DNA of 9,317 nucleotides from Nitrosopelagicus sp964511265 (GTDB taxonomy: Archaea > Thermoproteota > Nitrososphaeria > Nitrososphaerales > Nitrosopumilaceae): the NCBI GenBank assembly GCA_964511265.1, contig CAZEES010000029.1, positions 1-9,317 on the forward strand. Direction: 5' to 3'. Positions 1 through 6,865 of this stretch are shown piece after piece. Numbering within the stretch: the first letter of the stretch is position 1; the number at the start of each line of letters is the position of its first letter. A program made the position numbers and the translations under genes. The notes beneath the pieces were generated by a model that was not told the origin of the DNA, searched no databases, and saw only the letters and a program-made list of their open reading frames with translations.

Positions 1-34
1 TACAACAAATACAAAGCATAATTTTTGGCTAAGC

Positions 35-2692
35 CTATTTCTTAGATTTTCTCTTTTTTTGTTCAATTGCCGCTTGCGCTGCAGCAACTATTGCAATAGG
101 AATTCTGTGTGGTGATGCACTTACGTAGGATACATCTGCAGAATGGCAAAATTTGATCGAATTTGGATCTCCTCCATGCTCTCCACATATTCCAATTTCC
201 AGATCCTTTTTGATGTCTCTTCCTTGTTTAATCCCAATTTTCATTAGATGACCAACACCATTAACATCAATTGATTGGAATGGACTGATCTCTATTAGCT
301 CTTTTTCCATATATTCTGGAAGGAATTTTCCTTCAGCATCTTCTCTACTAAAGCTAAATACTGCTTGTGTCAAATCATTTGTTCCAAAGCTAAAAAACTC
401 AGCAGTATTAACTAACTCATCTGATGTAAGACATGCACGAACAACTTCAAGCATTGTTCCAAAGTTAATCTTAAATTTCATTTTATGCTTTTGTTGCATC
501 TGTTTTTTGACATCATCATAAATTGATTTGATATAGTTTAATTCTTCTAAACTTCCAATCTGTGGAATCATTATCTGTGGTCTTGCATCTATTTTGGCTT
601 TTGCAAGTTGTGCGGCCGCCTCAAATAATGCAGTAATCTGCATTCTGTAAATCTCTGGATATGTAATTCCAACTCTTACCCCTCTATGTCCCATCATTGG
701 ATTGACTTCGGCCAGTTCCCGTGCTCTGTCTAATACTCGTTTAGTTTTTTTACTATTGTCATTTTCTTTGTAAATTTTATCCATTAATTCTTCTGGGTTT
801 GGCAAAAATTCGTGTAGTGGTGGGTCTAACAATCTAATTGTAACTTTGTATCCCTTCATTGCCTTTAAGATTCCAATAAAGTCTCTTTTTTGTAATTCTT
901 GTAATTTTTTAAGAACATGTTTTCTTTCATCTAGAGATTCTGCCATAATCATTTCAACGAATAATCCAATTCTATCTGTCTCGTTAAACATTCTCTCTGT
1001 TCTACACAAGCCAATTCCTTGTGCTCCGTACTGCCTTGCAAGTTTTGCTGCATCTGGTGTGTCTGCGTTTGCGCGGACTCCTAGTTGTTTTACTTTTTGC
1101 GCCCAGCTTAGAACTGTCTGAAAGTCTTTTGTAACTTTTGGTTCTACAGTTGGGACGTCTCCGATAAATACAATCCCTCTACTGCCATCAATTGATATTG
1201 TCTCTCCATCTCTTATTGTTATTCCATTTGCAGTACATGTATTATTGTCATAATTAATTTTTAATTCAGCACATCCTACGATGCATGGCTTTCCCATTCC
1301 TCTTGATACGATTGCTGCATGTGATGATTTTCCTCCGAGGCTTGTTAAGATTCCCTCTGCTGAGAAAAATGCAGGAACATCTTCAGGTTTTGTCTCTTTT
1401 CTGACCAAGATGACTTTTTTTCCTGCTTCTCCTAACTCGATTGCCTTTCTCACATCAAAAATTGCAATTCCACTAGCAGCTCCAGGTGATGCTGCAATCC
1501 CTCTTGCTAATTGTTTATGCTCTTTGATCTTTGACTCGTCCATCGTTCTATGTAGTAATGCCTCTAATTGCTGTGCAGGAATTCTTGTTAGTGCCTTATT
1601 TTTATCAATTAGTTTTTCTTTAACCATATCTACGGATGTTTTGACAAGTGCACCTGCACTCATCTTTGCAGTTCTTGTTTGTAATAGATAGAATTTTCCT
1701 TGTTCAATAGTAAATTCGATGTCTTGTGGTTCTCTGAAATGCTTTTCTAATTTTGTGCATGCATTGCTTAATTCTTTATGTGACTTTGGCATCTCTCTCT
1801 TTAGTAAATCAATATTCTTTCCTGTTCTAACTCCTGCAACAACATCTTCACCTTGGGCATTTGTCAGATATTCTCCTTCAATCTCTCTTTTACCATTATG
1901 TCCATTTCTTGTAAATACAACTCCTGTTGCACTGTCATCTCCCATATTTCCAAAGACCATTGTAACTACATTCACTGCGGTTCCATTTGCAATGTCTTTT
2001 GTAATCCCATTCTTTTCTCGATAAACGACCGCTCTTTCTCCCATCCAGCTTTTGAAAACGGCTTCGATTGCCAATCCTAATTGTTCGTTTGGTGTATCTG
2101 GGAATTTTCTCTTTGTATGGGCTTCACAAATCTTCTTGTACTGTGAGACAATTTTTTTCAATGATTCCACGTTTAGTTTACTGTCATCGGAAACTTCTTG
2201 TTTCTTTTTTGCAGAATTTAAAACGTAATCAAATTTTTCATCGTTTACCCCAAAAACAACCTTTCCAAATAATTGAATAAATCTCCTATACGAATCCCAT
2301 GAAAATCGCGGATTCTTAGTTTGTTGTGCAAACCCCTCTACTGTCTTTTCATTTAATCCTAGATTCAAAATTGTGTCCATCATTCCTGGCATTGAAATTG
2401 CAGCGCCGGAACGAACTGAAACTAAAAGTGGATTTTTTGTTGAATTCCATTTTTTTCCTGTCTTTTTTTCCATCTTTGCAATATTTTTCATTACTTGCGG
2501 CATCACATCTTTTGGAAGTTTTTTACCATTGTCATAGTATTTGTTACAAACTTCAGTTGTTATTGTAAATCCCGGTGGTACTGGAAGTTTTAGGCGTGTC
2601 ATCTCGCTTAATCCGGCACCTTTTCCGCCTAGAAGCATTCTATTTTTGCTATCTGCTTCTTCAAATGCGTAGACTGGCTTACTCTTTACCAT
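35..2692 (-). CDS. ppdK: pyruvate, phosphate dikinase
   Basis: Cytosolic enzyme interconverting pyruvate + ATP + Pi and phosphoenolpyruvate + AMP + PPi; in a CO2-fixing archaeon it most likely supplies PEP for gluconeogenesis. The 885-residue length is normal for the family. All three domains are visible: ATP-grasp (about 1-345, with GGKGAGLSEM at 22-31 and the Arg-containing SVRSGAAISMPG at 92-103), the swivelling phosphohistidine domain (about 395-510, catalytic His458 in GGKSSHAA), and the PEP/pyruvate TIM barrel (about 525-875). In the barrel, Arg564, Arg620, Glu749, Asn772, Asp773 and catalytic Cys836 (CGEHGG) match the known substrate and metal ligands. Two signature positions deviate: Lys455 where Met is usual, and Arg567 in RTERMF where His is usual. 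It is the last of five co-directional genes, 16 nt after tpiA. The ATG start is placed just before the conserved N-terminus, and there is no Shine-Dalgarno sequence. PEP synthase is less likely, given the CRTE and CGEHGG motifs. Confidence 0.96.
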   Translation of the reverse strand: MVKSKPVYAFEEADSKNRMLLGGKGAGLSEMTRLKLPVPPGFTITTEVCNKYYDNGKKLPKDVMPQVMKNIAKMEKKTGKKWNSTKNPLLVSVRSGAAISMPGMMDTILNLGLNEKTVEGFAQQTKNPRFSWDSYRRFIQLFGKVVFGVNDEKFDYVLNSAKKKQEVSDDSKLNVESLKKIVSQYKKICEAHTKRKFPDTPNEQLGLAIEAVFKSWMGERAVVYREKNGITKDIANGTAVNVVTMVFGNMGDDSATGVVFTRNGHNGKREIEGEYLTNAQGEDVVAGVRTGKNIDLLKREMPKSHKELSNACTKLEKHFREPQDIEFTIEQGKFYLLQTRTAKMSAGALVKTSVDMVKEKLIDKNKALTRIPAQQLEALLHRTMDESKIKEHKQLARGIAASPGAASGIAIFDVRKAIELGEAGKKVILVRKETKPEDVPAFFSAEGILTSLGGKSSHAAIVSRGMGKPCIVGCAELKINYDNNTCTANGITIRDGETISIDGSRGIVFIGDVPTVEPKVTKDFQTVLSWAQKVKQLGVRANADTPDAAKLARQYGAQGIGLCRTERMFNETDRIGLFVEMIMAESLDERKHVLKKLQELQKRDFIGILKAMKGYKVTIRLLDPPLHEFLPNPEELMDKIYKENDNSKKTKRVLDRARELAEVNPMMGHRGVRVGITYPEIYRMQITALFEAAAQLAKAKIDARPQIMIPQIGSLEELNYIKSIYDDVKKQMQQKHKMKFKINFGTMLEVVRACLTSDELVNTAEFFSFGTNDLTQAVFSFSREDAEGKFLPEYMEKELIEISPFQSIDVNGVGHLMKIGIKQGRDIKKDLEIGICGEHGGDPNSIKFCHSADVSYVSASPHRIPIAIVAAAQAAIEQKKRKSKK

Positions 2693-2708
2693 GCAAAAAT
2701 TTGTCGAT

Positions 2709-3371
2709 TTACTGGCTTTTTAAACCCTTACAAAATTCGGAGATTATTTTTTCCCAATTTTTTGCTTTGACAATTCCGCTTGCAACAAGAATTCCTTTTG
2801 ATCCCAGTTCTTTTGCTTTTGATACATCTTGACCTGAAACAATTCCCGCCCCACACAAAAGTTTTGTAGAATTTTTTGCACTTTTTACAGCTTCTACTGC
2901 ATTTGTGATGAGTGCTGGTCTCTCTGTAGAAATTGCTCTACCTGTTCCAATTAGTTCAGGTGGCTCTATTGCGATAAATGTTGGATTAAGTTTTGCATAT
3001 TTTCTTGCCTCATTGACATTCTTAACACATAGAACTGTCTTCAGTCTTAATCTTTGTAGACGTTTTACTAATGCGATTATTTCTTTTTCAGGAATTCTAT
3101 GCTCACTGTGATTAATTATTGCTCCGTTGATCTTTGATTTTTTAATAATCTCTGGCACAATGAATCCTGTCGTACTGCCAACTTTCTTGTCATCTACATG
3201 CTGTGCTAAAACTGTAATCTTGAATTTAGTAATTAGTGGAATGAGATGATGTGGCGGTGCAATTGCAATTGGCACTTTGTATTTTCTTGAAACTTTCTCT
3301 GCAGTTTTTGCAATTTTGATAATCTTGTCTCCTGCAATCTCATCGTAATTCTTACAATTTATGATAAACAT
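2709..3371 (-). CDS. tpiA: triosephosphate isomerase (archaeal type)
   Basis: Interconverts dihydroxyacetone phosphate and glyceraldehyde 3-phosphate in the cytosol, in gluconeogenesis and glycolysis. Counted from the chosen start the protein has 220 residues, the short archaeal form (bacterial and eukaryotic enzymes are near 250). Catalytic residues are present: Asn5 and Lys7 in NCKNY, the electrophile His88 in NHSEHR, and the base Glu136 followed by loop 6 (PPELIGTG). Phosphate-binding stretches are CGAGIVSG (173-180) and LVASGI (195-200). An upstream in-frame ATG at 3404 would add MREPPNQLGNK and overlap the preceding gene by 32 nt. The start at 3371 leaves one base after the upstream TAA, puts the first beta strand at the N-terminus as in homologues, and fits the tight spacing elsewhere in the cluster. 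It lies between the SemiSWEET-like gene and ppdK, both on the same strand. Confidence 0.94.
   Translation of the reverse strand: MFIINCKNYDEIAGDKIIKIAKTAEKVSRKYKVPIAIAPPHHLIPLITKFKITVLAQHVDDKKVGSTTGFIVPEIIKKSKINGAIINHSEHRIPEKEIIALVKRLQRLRLKTVLCVKNVNEARKYAKLNPTFIAIEPPELIGTGRAISTERPALITNAVEAVKSAKNSTKLLCGAGIVSGQDVSKAKELGSKGILVASGIVKAKNWEKIISEFCKGLKSQ
2716..2724 (-). promoter_or_regulatory. possible internal TATA-like box for ppdK
   Basis: Reads TTTAAAAAG on the minus strand, 24 to 32 nt before the ppdK ATG, inside the last codons of tpiA. The position is right for a second, leaderless ppdK transcript, and the tpiA-ppdK gap (16 nt) is wider than the other gaps in the cluster. It also encodes part of the tpiA C-terminus, so AT-rich coding sequence could explain it. 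Confidence 0.32.
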
Positions 3372-3372
3372 T

Positions 3373-3660
3373 TTATTTCCTAATTGATTCGGAGGCTCTC
3401 TCATATTTTAGCTTCATTATCAGGACCGTCATTGTGAGAAACATTGCTGCTACATTAACGCCAATAATGTATATGTCGTCAATTGCAATTCCATATACAA
3501 GCCATAGCACTGCTCCTGCAAAAATACAAATCATCAGGTAAGGTGAAACATCATCTAGTCGCTTTGTTTTATGCCCCTTGATTATCTGAGGAACCCATCC
3601 TGACAGAATTAAAATTCCTGCCAATATTCCAACTATTCCTAAAGTCACTTCGTCTAACAT
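3373..3660 (-). CDS. SemiSWEET / PQ-loop (MtN3-like) membrane protein
   Basis: A 95-residue protein with three predicted membrane helices (about 6-26, 41-59, 63-84), the size and layout of SemiSWEET half-transporters, which work as homodimers and move small sugars passively across the membrane. Family marks are the PQ dipeptide at 24-25 at the end of helix 1, the basic loop HKTKRLDDVS (30-39), the W-x-x-Y-G motif (Trp53, Tyr56, Gly57) in helix 2, and a conserved Asn69 in helix 3. A short charged tail follows. The start lies 2 nt after the polB stop, and its stop is one base before the tpiA ATG, so it is surely co-transcribed. The family assignment is strong by motif, but the substrate cannot be read from sequence. 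PQ-loop relatives also carry amino acids or serve other roles, so sugar transport here is an inference, weakly supported by the neighbouring isomerase. Confidence 0.85.
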   Translation of the reverse strand: MLDEVTLGIVGILAGILILSGWVPQIIKGHKTKRLDDVSPYLMICIFAGAVLWLVYGIAIDDIYIIGVNVAAMFLTMTVLIMKLKYERASESIRK

Positions 3661-3662
3661 AT

Positions 3663-6224
3663 CTAATTCCAGAAAAATTGGTCCAGTCCTGTTTGTTTGG
3701 GCTTGCCAAGAATTGTGTCAAAATCCAAGTCCATTGATGATGTAATTTGTTCTAAGGTGCTTTCCATAAATTCCATGTATTTGCCAGAGTCAATCTCAGC
3801 TTGTCTTGCTAATTCCACTGGTTTTACGCCCGGTTTGTTTAGTATTTTAACATATGATATAATGTCGCCTTTCTTTATCTCTCTGATAGTTTCTAGTTGT
3901 TTTGCGGCACGTATGTGCTGTGGAACTGTTTTTACATATTCCGACGGTGCCTTGCTGATCATCACATTAAATGTCAAGTCCTCTAATGGAATGCTCTTCT
4001 CCTGAACCCGCTTTGCATAACCTGCAATTTTCTCGCTGACTTGTTTTTTTGCATTTTCGAATTGTTGTTTGTCTTGAACCTGCGCCAAAACATCTAGCAG
4101 TTCATAAAACAATGTCTTGATGAATGGTGGAGTGTGTGACTTTTTTCCTGTCAATCCCTTCACGTCAACTTTTCCTTCTTTTGTTACTCCAAAGTAATTT
4201 TTCTTTCTATTACTTAATACCACATAACGATACTCTTTGTCAACTTCTAATTCTACTCCATGTTCTTTTTTTGCTAATCCAATAATGTCATTAATTTGTT
4301 GTTCTGTGGGATTTTTTACAAAAAGTGAATCTGTATCTCCATACAAAACTTCAATGTTAATACTCTTACATTTTTCAATTGTATCTAAGATGATGTATCT
4401 TCCTAATGCCGTCGTAGCTTCTGCGGCAGGTAGGAAATAAAGTGGAAATATCTCTGCACCCATCACGCCATAGCTAGCATTCAAGATAACTTTCAAAGCC
4501 TGACTTACGACAGTATACAGCTGTTTTTGTTCATCTGTAATGTTTTCCTTCTTTGATAAACTCTTGTAGTAGTTTACACGTAGATCCCGCAGTGAGCCAA
4601 TTATGAGTGATGTTAAACCATTTTTCTTCTTGCAAACCCAATGGGACGTTTGAGGCACTGTATTTTTTTTACATTCTTCATGTGGGCACCTAACTGTTTC
4701 ATATGACAAATTATTTACTTTGATTATGCTTGGATACAGACTTGCAAAGTCCATTACTGTAACGTCAAAATGAATCCCTTCTACTGGGTCTACTACTAAC
4801 CCTCCTCGGTATTTTTTGTCTTTGATTACTGCATCATTTGAAACTCCCGCTGATTTATTTTCAATCTCATCTCGTCTTGGAATTAGAAAATTATTTTTTC
4901 TATGTTCATAATATAGCAAACTACGAATCCATTGTGAGACTCCCATTCTTGAAATATCATCAATAGGCATTCTTGCAATTCTTGTAATTACTACTAGAAG
5001 ATTCATGAGTAAATCGTTGTTAAAACTTGTAAGCTTGTATGTTAGATAGGCGTCATTTTGACAATATTTTGCAATCTGGTATAGTGTCATGTTGTCAATT
5101 TCTACTCCGTAATCCATCTTCTCTTCTTCTAAAATTCCTTTTGAGACACTGTTTAGAGAAAAATCAGTATACTTTTGTCCAAATGCATAAATTTGAAATG
5201 CTCTGTTTGAAAAAGTTCTGTACAAGTCGAGATGAACTCCTTTGTTTAGTGTAGCTGAATCTCTCATCATGTAAAATGGATTTTTCTCTTCATCTACGCC
5301 AAGTCTTTTTGCTCTATTATACAAATATGGAAGATCAAACCCATCTCCATTGTATGTAATTAAAACTGGGTACTGCTTTACTAAATCAAAAGCATCTTCA
5401 ATTAATTTTTTCTCTTGATCTTTTTCATAAAATGACAACTCAATTTTCTCATCCAAGTCATTTGTTCCTTCTTCAACTTCATCTCTTCTAAGGACAAAAA
5501 TTTTCTTCATTCCATCACTCCCCTCAAATCCTATCGCTGTCACTTTTTTATCGGCAATCTTTGGGTCTGGAATTCTTCCAATCTCTGATTCTACTTCTAT
5601 ATCCAAACTCATTCTTCGAATCTTTGGAACCGGTTGGTTTAGAAGGTCTGCCCAGTTTGAAGTCTCTTCTTGGAATTGCTTTGAATCAGTCATTCCTGTA
5701 TTTGATAATTTATCCCAAAGCAAACTCTTCATTGCAAGTTTTGTCTCATCAGACATTGCAAAGTCATGTGGGACAATCTTATCATTTTCAATCTTGTAAT
5801 ATTTTCCAACAATTAGTGAATTGTCATATAGATAATTCTCATAATACTTGATGTCTGATTCCCATGATTCTACCACGTTTCTAATGCTTTGTGTAGTCTG
5901 AGTCCCGCCAATTGCAAGTGGATCTGCCACCACGATCTTTGAGATTGAAATCTCCTTGTCTTTTAGTGTGTCAATCTTTTTGACCGTCTCTATTCCAATC
6001 ACGTCGTCTCTTTCTGATAGAAATTCTAAATCCTCTGGAGCCATCTTTGAGAAGCAGTACGGTCTATGTCCCGTCTTGTCCTCCCAGAGATAGATTCTCT
6101 CAGATTCTGGGTCATAAAATTTCAGGATCACCTTTTTTGTTTTTCCCATGTATGCTGCAGAAATTAATAGAGAATTTGGAATGTTCGTTACTTCATCTTG
6201 TTTAATATCTTCTACTGCTTCCAT
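3663..6224 (-). CDS. polB: DNA polymerase family B
   Basis: Template-directed DNA polymerase with 3'-5' proofreading, acting in replication or repair. From the chosen start it has 853 residues. The exonuclease domain shows Exo I (Asp208, Glu210 in SLDIEVES), Exo II (YNGDGFD, Asp297) and Exo III (Tyr387-x3-Asp391). The polymerase domain shows motif A (DFASLYPSII, from Asp492), motif B (KVILNASYG, from Lys578) and motif C (YGDTDS, 628-633), all with catalytic residues, so both activities should be intact. The C-terminus carries a canonical PCNA-binding box, QTGLDQFF (844-851). After motif A there is an unusual Cys/His cluster (513-531). The frame extends to a TTG at 6242, overlapping the upstream gene by 17 nt. 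The ATG at 6224, one base after the upstream TGA, is preferred because it is a strong start codon and matches the neighbouring gene spacing. The neighbouring dCMP deaminase makes a thymidylate precursor. Confidence 0.96.
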   Translation of the reverse strand: MEAVEDIKQDEVTNIPNSLLISAAYMGKTKKVILKFYDPESERIYLWEDKTGHRPYCFSKMAPEDLEFLSERDDVIGIETVKKIDTLKDKEISISKIVVADPLAIGGTQTTQSIRNVVESWESDIKYYENYLYDNSLIVGKYYKIENDKIVPHDFAMSDETKLAMKSLLWDKLSNTGMTDSKQFQEETSNWADLLNQPVPKIRRMSLDIEVESEIGRIPDPKIADKKVTAIGFEGSDGMKKIFVLRRDEVEEGTNDLDEKIELSFYEKDQEKKLIEDAFDLVKQYPVLITYNGDGFDLPYLYNRAKRLGVDEEKNPFYMMRDSATLNKGVHLDLYRTFSNRAFQIYAFGQKYTDFSLNSVSKGILEEEKMDYGVEIDNMTLYQIAKYCQNDAYLTYKLTSFNNDLLMNLLVVITRIARMPIDDISRMGVSQWIRSLLYYEHRKNNFLIPRRDEIENKSAGVSNDAVIKDKKYRGGLVVDPVEGIHFDVTVMDFASLYPSIIKVNNLSYETVRCPHEECKKNTVPQTSHWVCKKKNGLTSLIIGSLRDLRVNYYKSLSKKENITDEQKQLYTVVSQALKVILNASYGVMGAEIFPLYFLPAAEATTALGRYIILDTIEKCKSINIEVLYGDTDSLFVKNPTEQQINDIIGLAKKEHGVELEVDKEYRYVVLSNRKKNYFGVTKEGKVDVKGLTGKKSHTPPFIKTLFYELLDVLAQVQDKQQFENAKKQVSEKIAGYAKRVQEKSIPLEDLTFNVMISKAPSEYVKTVPQHIRAAKQLETIREIKKGDIISYVKILNKPGVKPVELARQAEIDSGKYMEFMESTLEQITSSMDLDFDTILGKPKQTGLDQFFWN

Positions 6225-6225
6225 G

Positions 6226-6744
6226 TCATTCTTTTGGGGCAATCATCTTTTCTGCCCATTTTTCAATTTTATCTCTGTTTAAAATCGTAATCTCAACTCC
6301 TGCCTCTTTTATTAAATCATAATCAGTTTCTGGATATTCATCAAGACAAACAAATTTTCTAATTCCTATGGTGATTGCCATCTTTGTACATTCAAGACAT
6401 GGAACAAATGTAGAATACAATACTGCTCCTTGAACTCCTGCCTCAATCCCCAAAATTGCACAATGCATTATAGCATTGGCTTCTGCATGATTGCACAGAC
6501 ATCTACCTAATCCTTCTCCGGACTTTATCTTTCCGTCCATTCTGTCCTTGCATCTTTTACATCCTCCTTCAAAACAGTTCTTAATCCCAGGTGGTGTCCC
6601 GTTATATCCAGTTGCTAATTGTCTGTGGTCTCTAACTATGACTGCACCAACACTTCTTGTCATGCAATTTGACCTCAAAGATGCAAGTTTTGCTTGAAGC
6701 ATAAAATATTCATCCCAATCTGGTCTCTCAAAACTTTCAGACAT
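6226..6744 (-). CDS. deoxycytidylate (dCMP) deaminase
   Basis: Zinc-dependent deamination of dCMP to dUMP, the substrate of thymidylate synthase. Counted from the chosen start (172 residues), the catalytic zinc site is His86-Ala-Glu88 (HAEANAI) with PCLEC supplying Cys116 and Cys119, and Glu88 is the proton shuttle. The N-terminal SVGAVIV and ATGYNGTPPG stretches are typical of dCMP deaminases of the ComEB/phage T4 type. Extra cysteines at 57, 62, 65, 82 and 84 resemble the second, structural zinc site of that group. An in-frame ATG at 6765 would add seven unconserved residues. I prefer 6744 because a TTATAAG box is centred about 25 nt upstream of it, the leaderless archaeal spacing, while the same box would abut the ATG at 6765. 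It is the first gene of the five-gene minus-strand cluster and ends one base before polB. A general cytidine deaminase is less likely, given the extra cysteines and size. Confidence 0.92.
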   Translation of the reverse strand: MSESFERPDWDEYFMLQAKLASLRSNCMTRSVGAVIVRDHRQLATGYNGTPPGIKNCFEGGCKRCKDRMDGKIKSGEGLGRCLCNHAEANAIMHCAILGIEAGVQGAVLYSTFVPCLECTKMAITIGIRKFVCLDEYPETDYDLIKEAGVEITILNRDKIEKWAEKMIAPKE

Positions 6745-6765
6745 GAAAATTGTTCGATTTACCAT

Positions 6766-6772
6766 CTTATAA
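6766..6772 (-). promoter_or_regulatory. TATA-like box, dCMP deaminase-polB operon
   Basis: On the minus strand this reads TTATAAG and is centred about 25 nt before the ATG at 6744, the usual archaeal TATA distance for a leaderless transcript. It would drive the whole five-gene cluster. If translation instead began at 6765, the weaker AAAATTAT at 6781-6788 would have to serve, at poorer spacing. Assigned by eye, without a start-site map. Confidence 0.4.
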
Positions 6773-6785
6773 TGTCTAGTATAAT

Positions 6786-6833
6786 TTTACAATTTTTTCA
6801 TAAACAATTGGGTAGTATCTAGTAAATTGTAAA
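6786..6833. repeat. 10-bp inverted repeat in divergent promoter region
   Basis: TTTACAATTT at 6786-6795 is the exact reverse complement of AAATTGTAAA at 6824-6833, separated by 28 bp. It lies between the divergent dCMP deaminase operon and helicase gene, so it could bind a dimeric regulator or two copies of one. The heptamer TCTAGTA also occurs twice in direct orientation nearby (6775-6781 and 6818-6824). In AT-rich DNA such repeats arise fairly easily by chance, so the regulatory role is inference. Confidence 0.4.
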
Positions 6834-6834
6834 C

Positions 6835-6842
6835 CATAAATG
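6835..6842 (+). promoter_or_regulatory. TATA-like box, helicase gene
   Basis: CATAAATG lies 24 to 31 nt before the helicase ATG at 6866, the spacing expected for leaderless archaeal initiation. The match to a TATA consensus is only fair. No Shine-Dalgarno sequence precedes the gene, which fits a leaderless message. Confidence 0.33.
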
Positions 6843-6865
6843 ATATGCAACTCTGATCTCAACTT

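Noticed and set aside
1..34. Terminator after ppdK
   Set aside because: Only 34 bp remain before the window edge; on the minus strand they are mildly T-rich but hold no clear oligo-T run or hairpin.
846..2832. Several open frames of 70-136 codons on the plus strand opposite ppdK and the end of tpiA
   Set aside because: They lie antisense to clearly conserved coding sequence, show no recognisable domains and have Ser/Phe/Cys-rich compositions typical of reversed coding strands.
3372..3404. Longer triosephosphate isomerase starting at the ATG at 3404
   Set aside because: It would overlap the preceding gene by 32 nt and add residues before the conserved first strand; the ATG at 3371 follows the upstream stop by one base.
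6225..6242. TTG start at 6242 for DNA polymerase B, giving six extra residues
   Set aside because: It overlaps the upstream deaminase by 17 nt and uses a weak start codon, while an ATG lies one base after the upstream stop, as elsewhere in the cluster.
6745..6865. Possible small RNA gene (C/D box-like ATGATAT and CTGA) in the divergent intergenic region
   Set aside because: The two boxes are only about 10 nt apart and there is no second pair, so a C/D box RNA is not supported.
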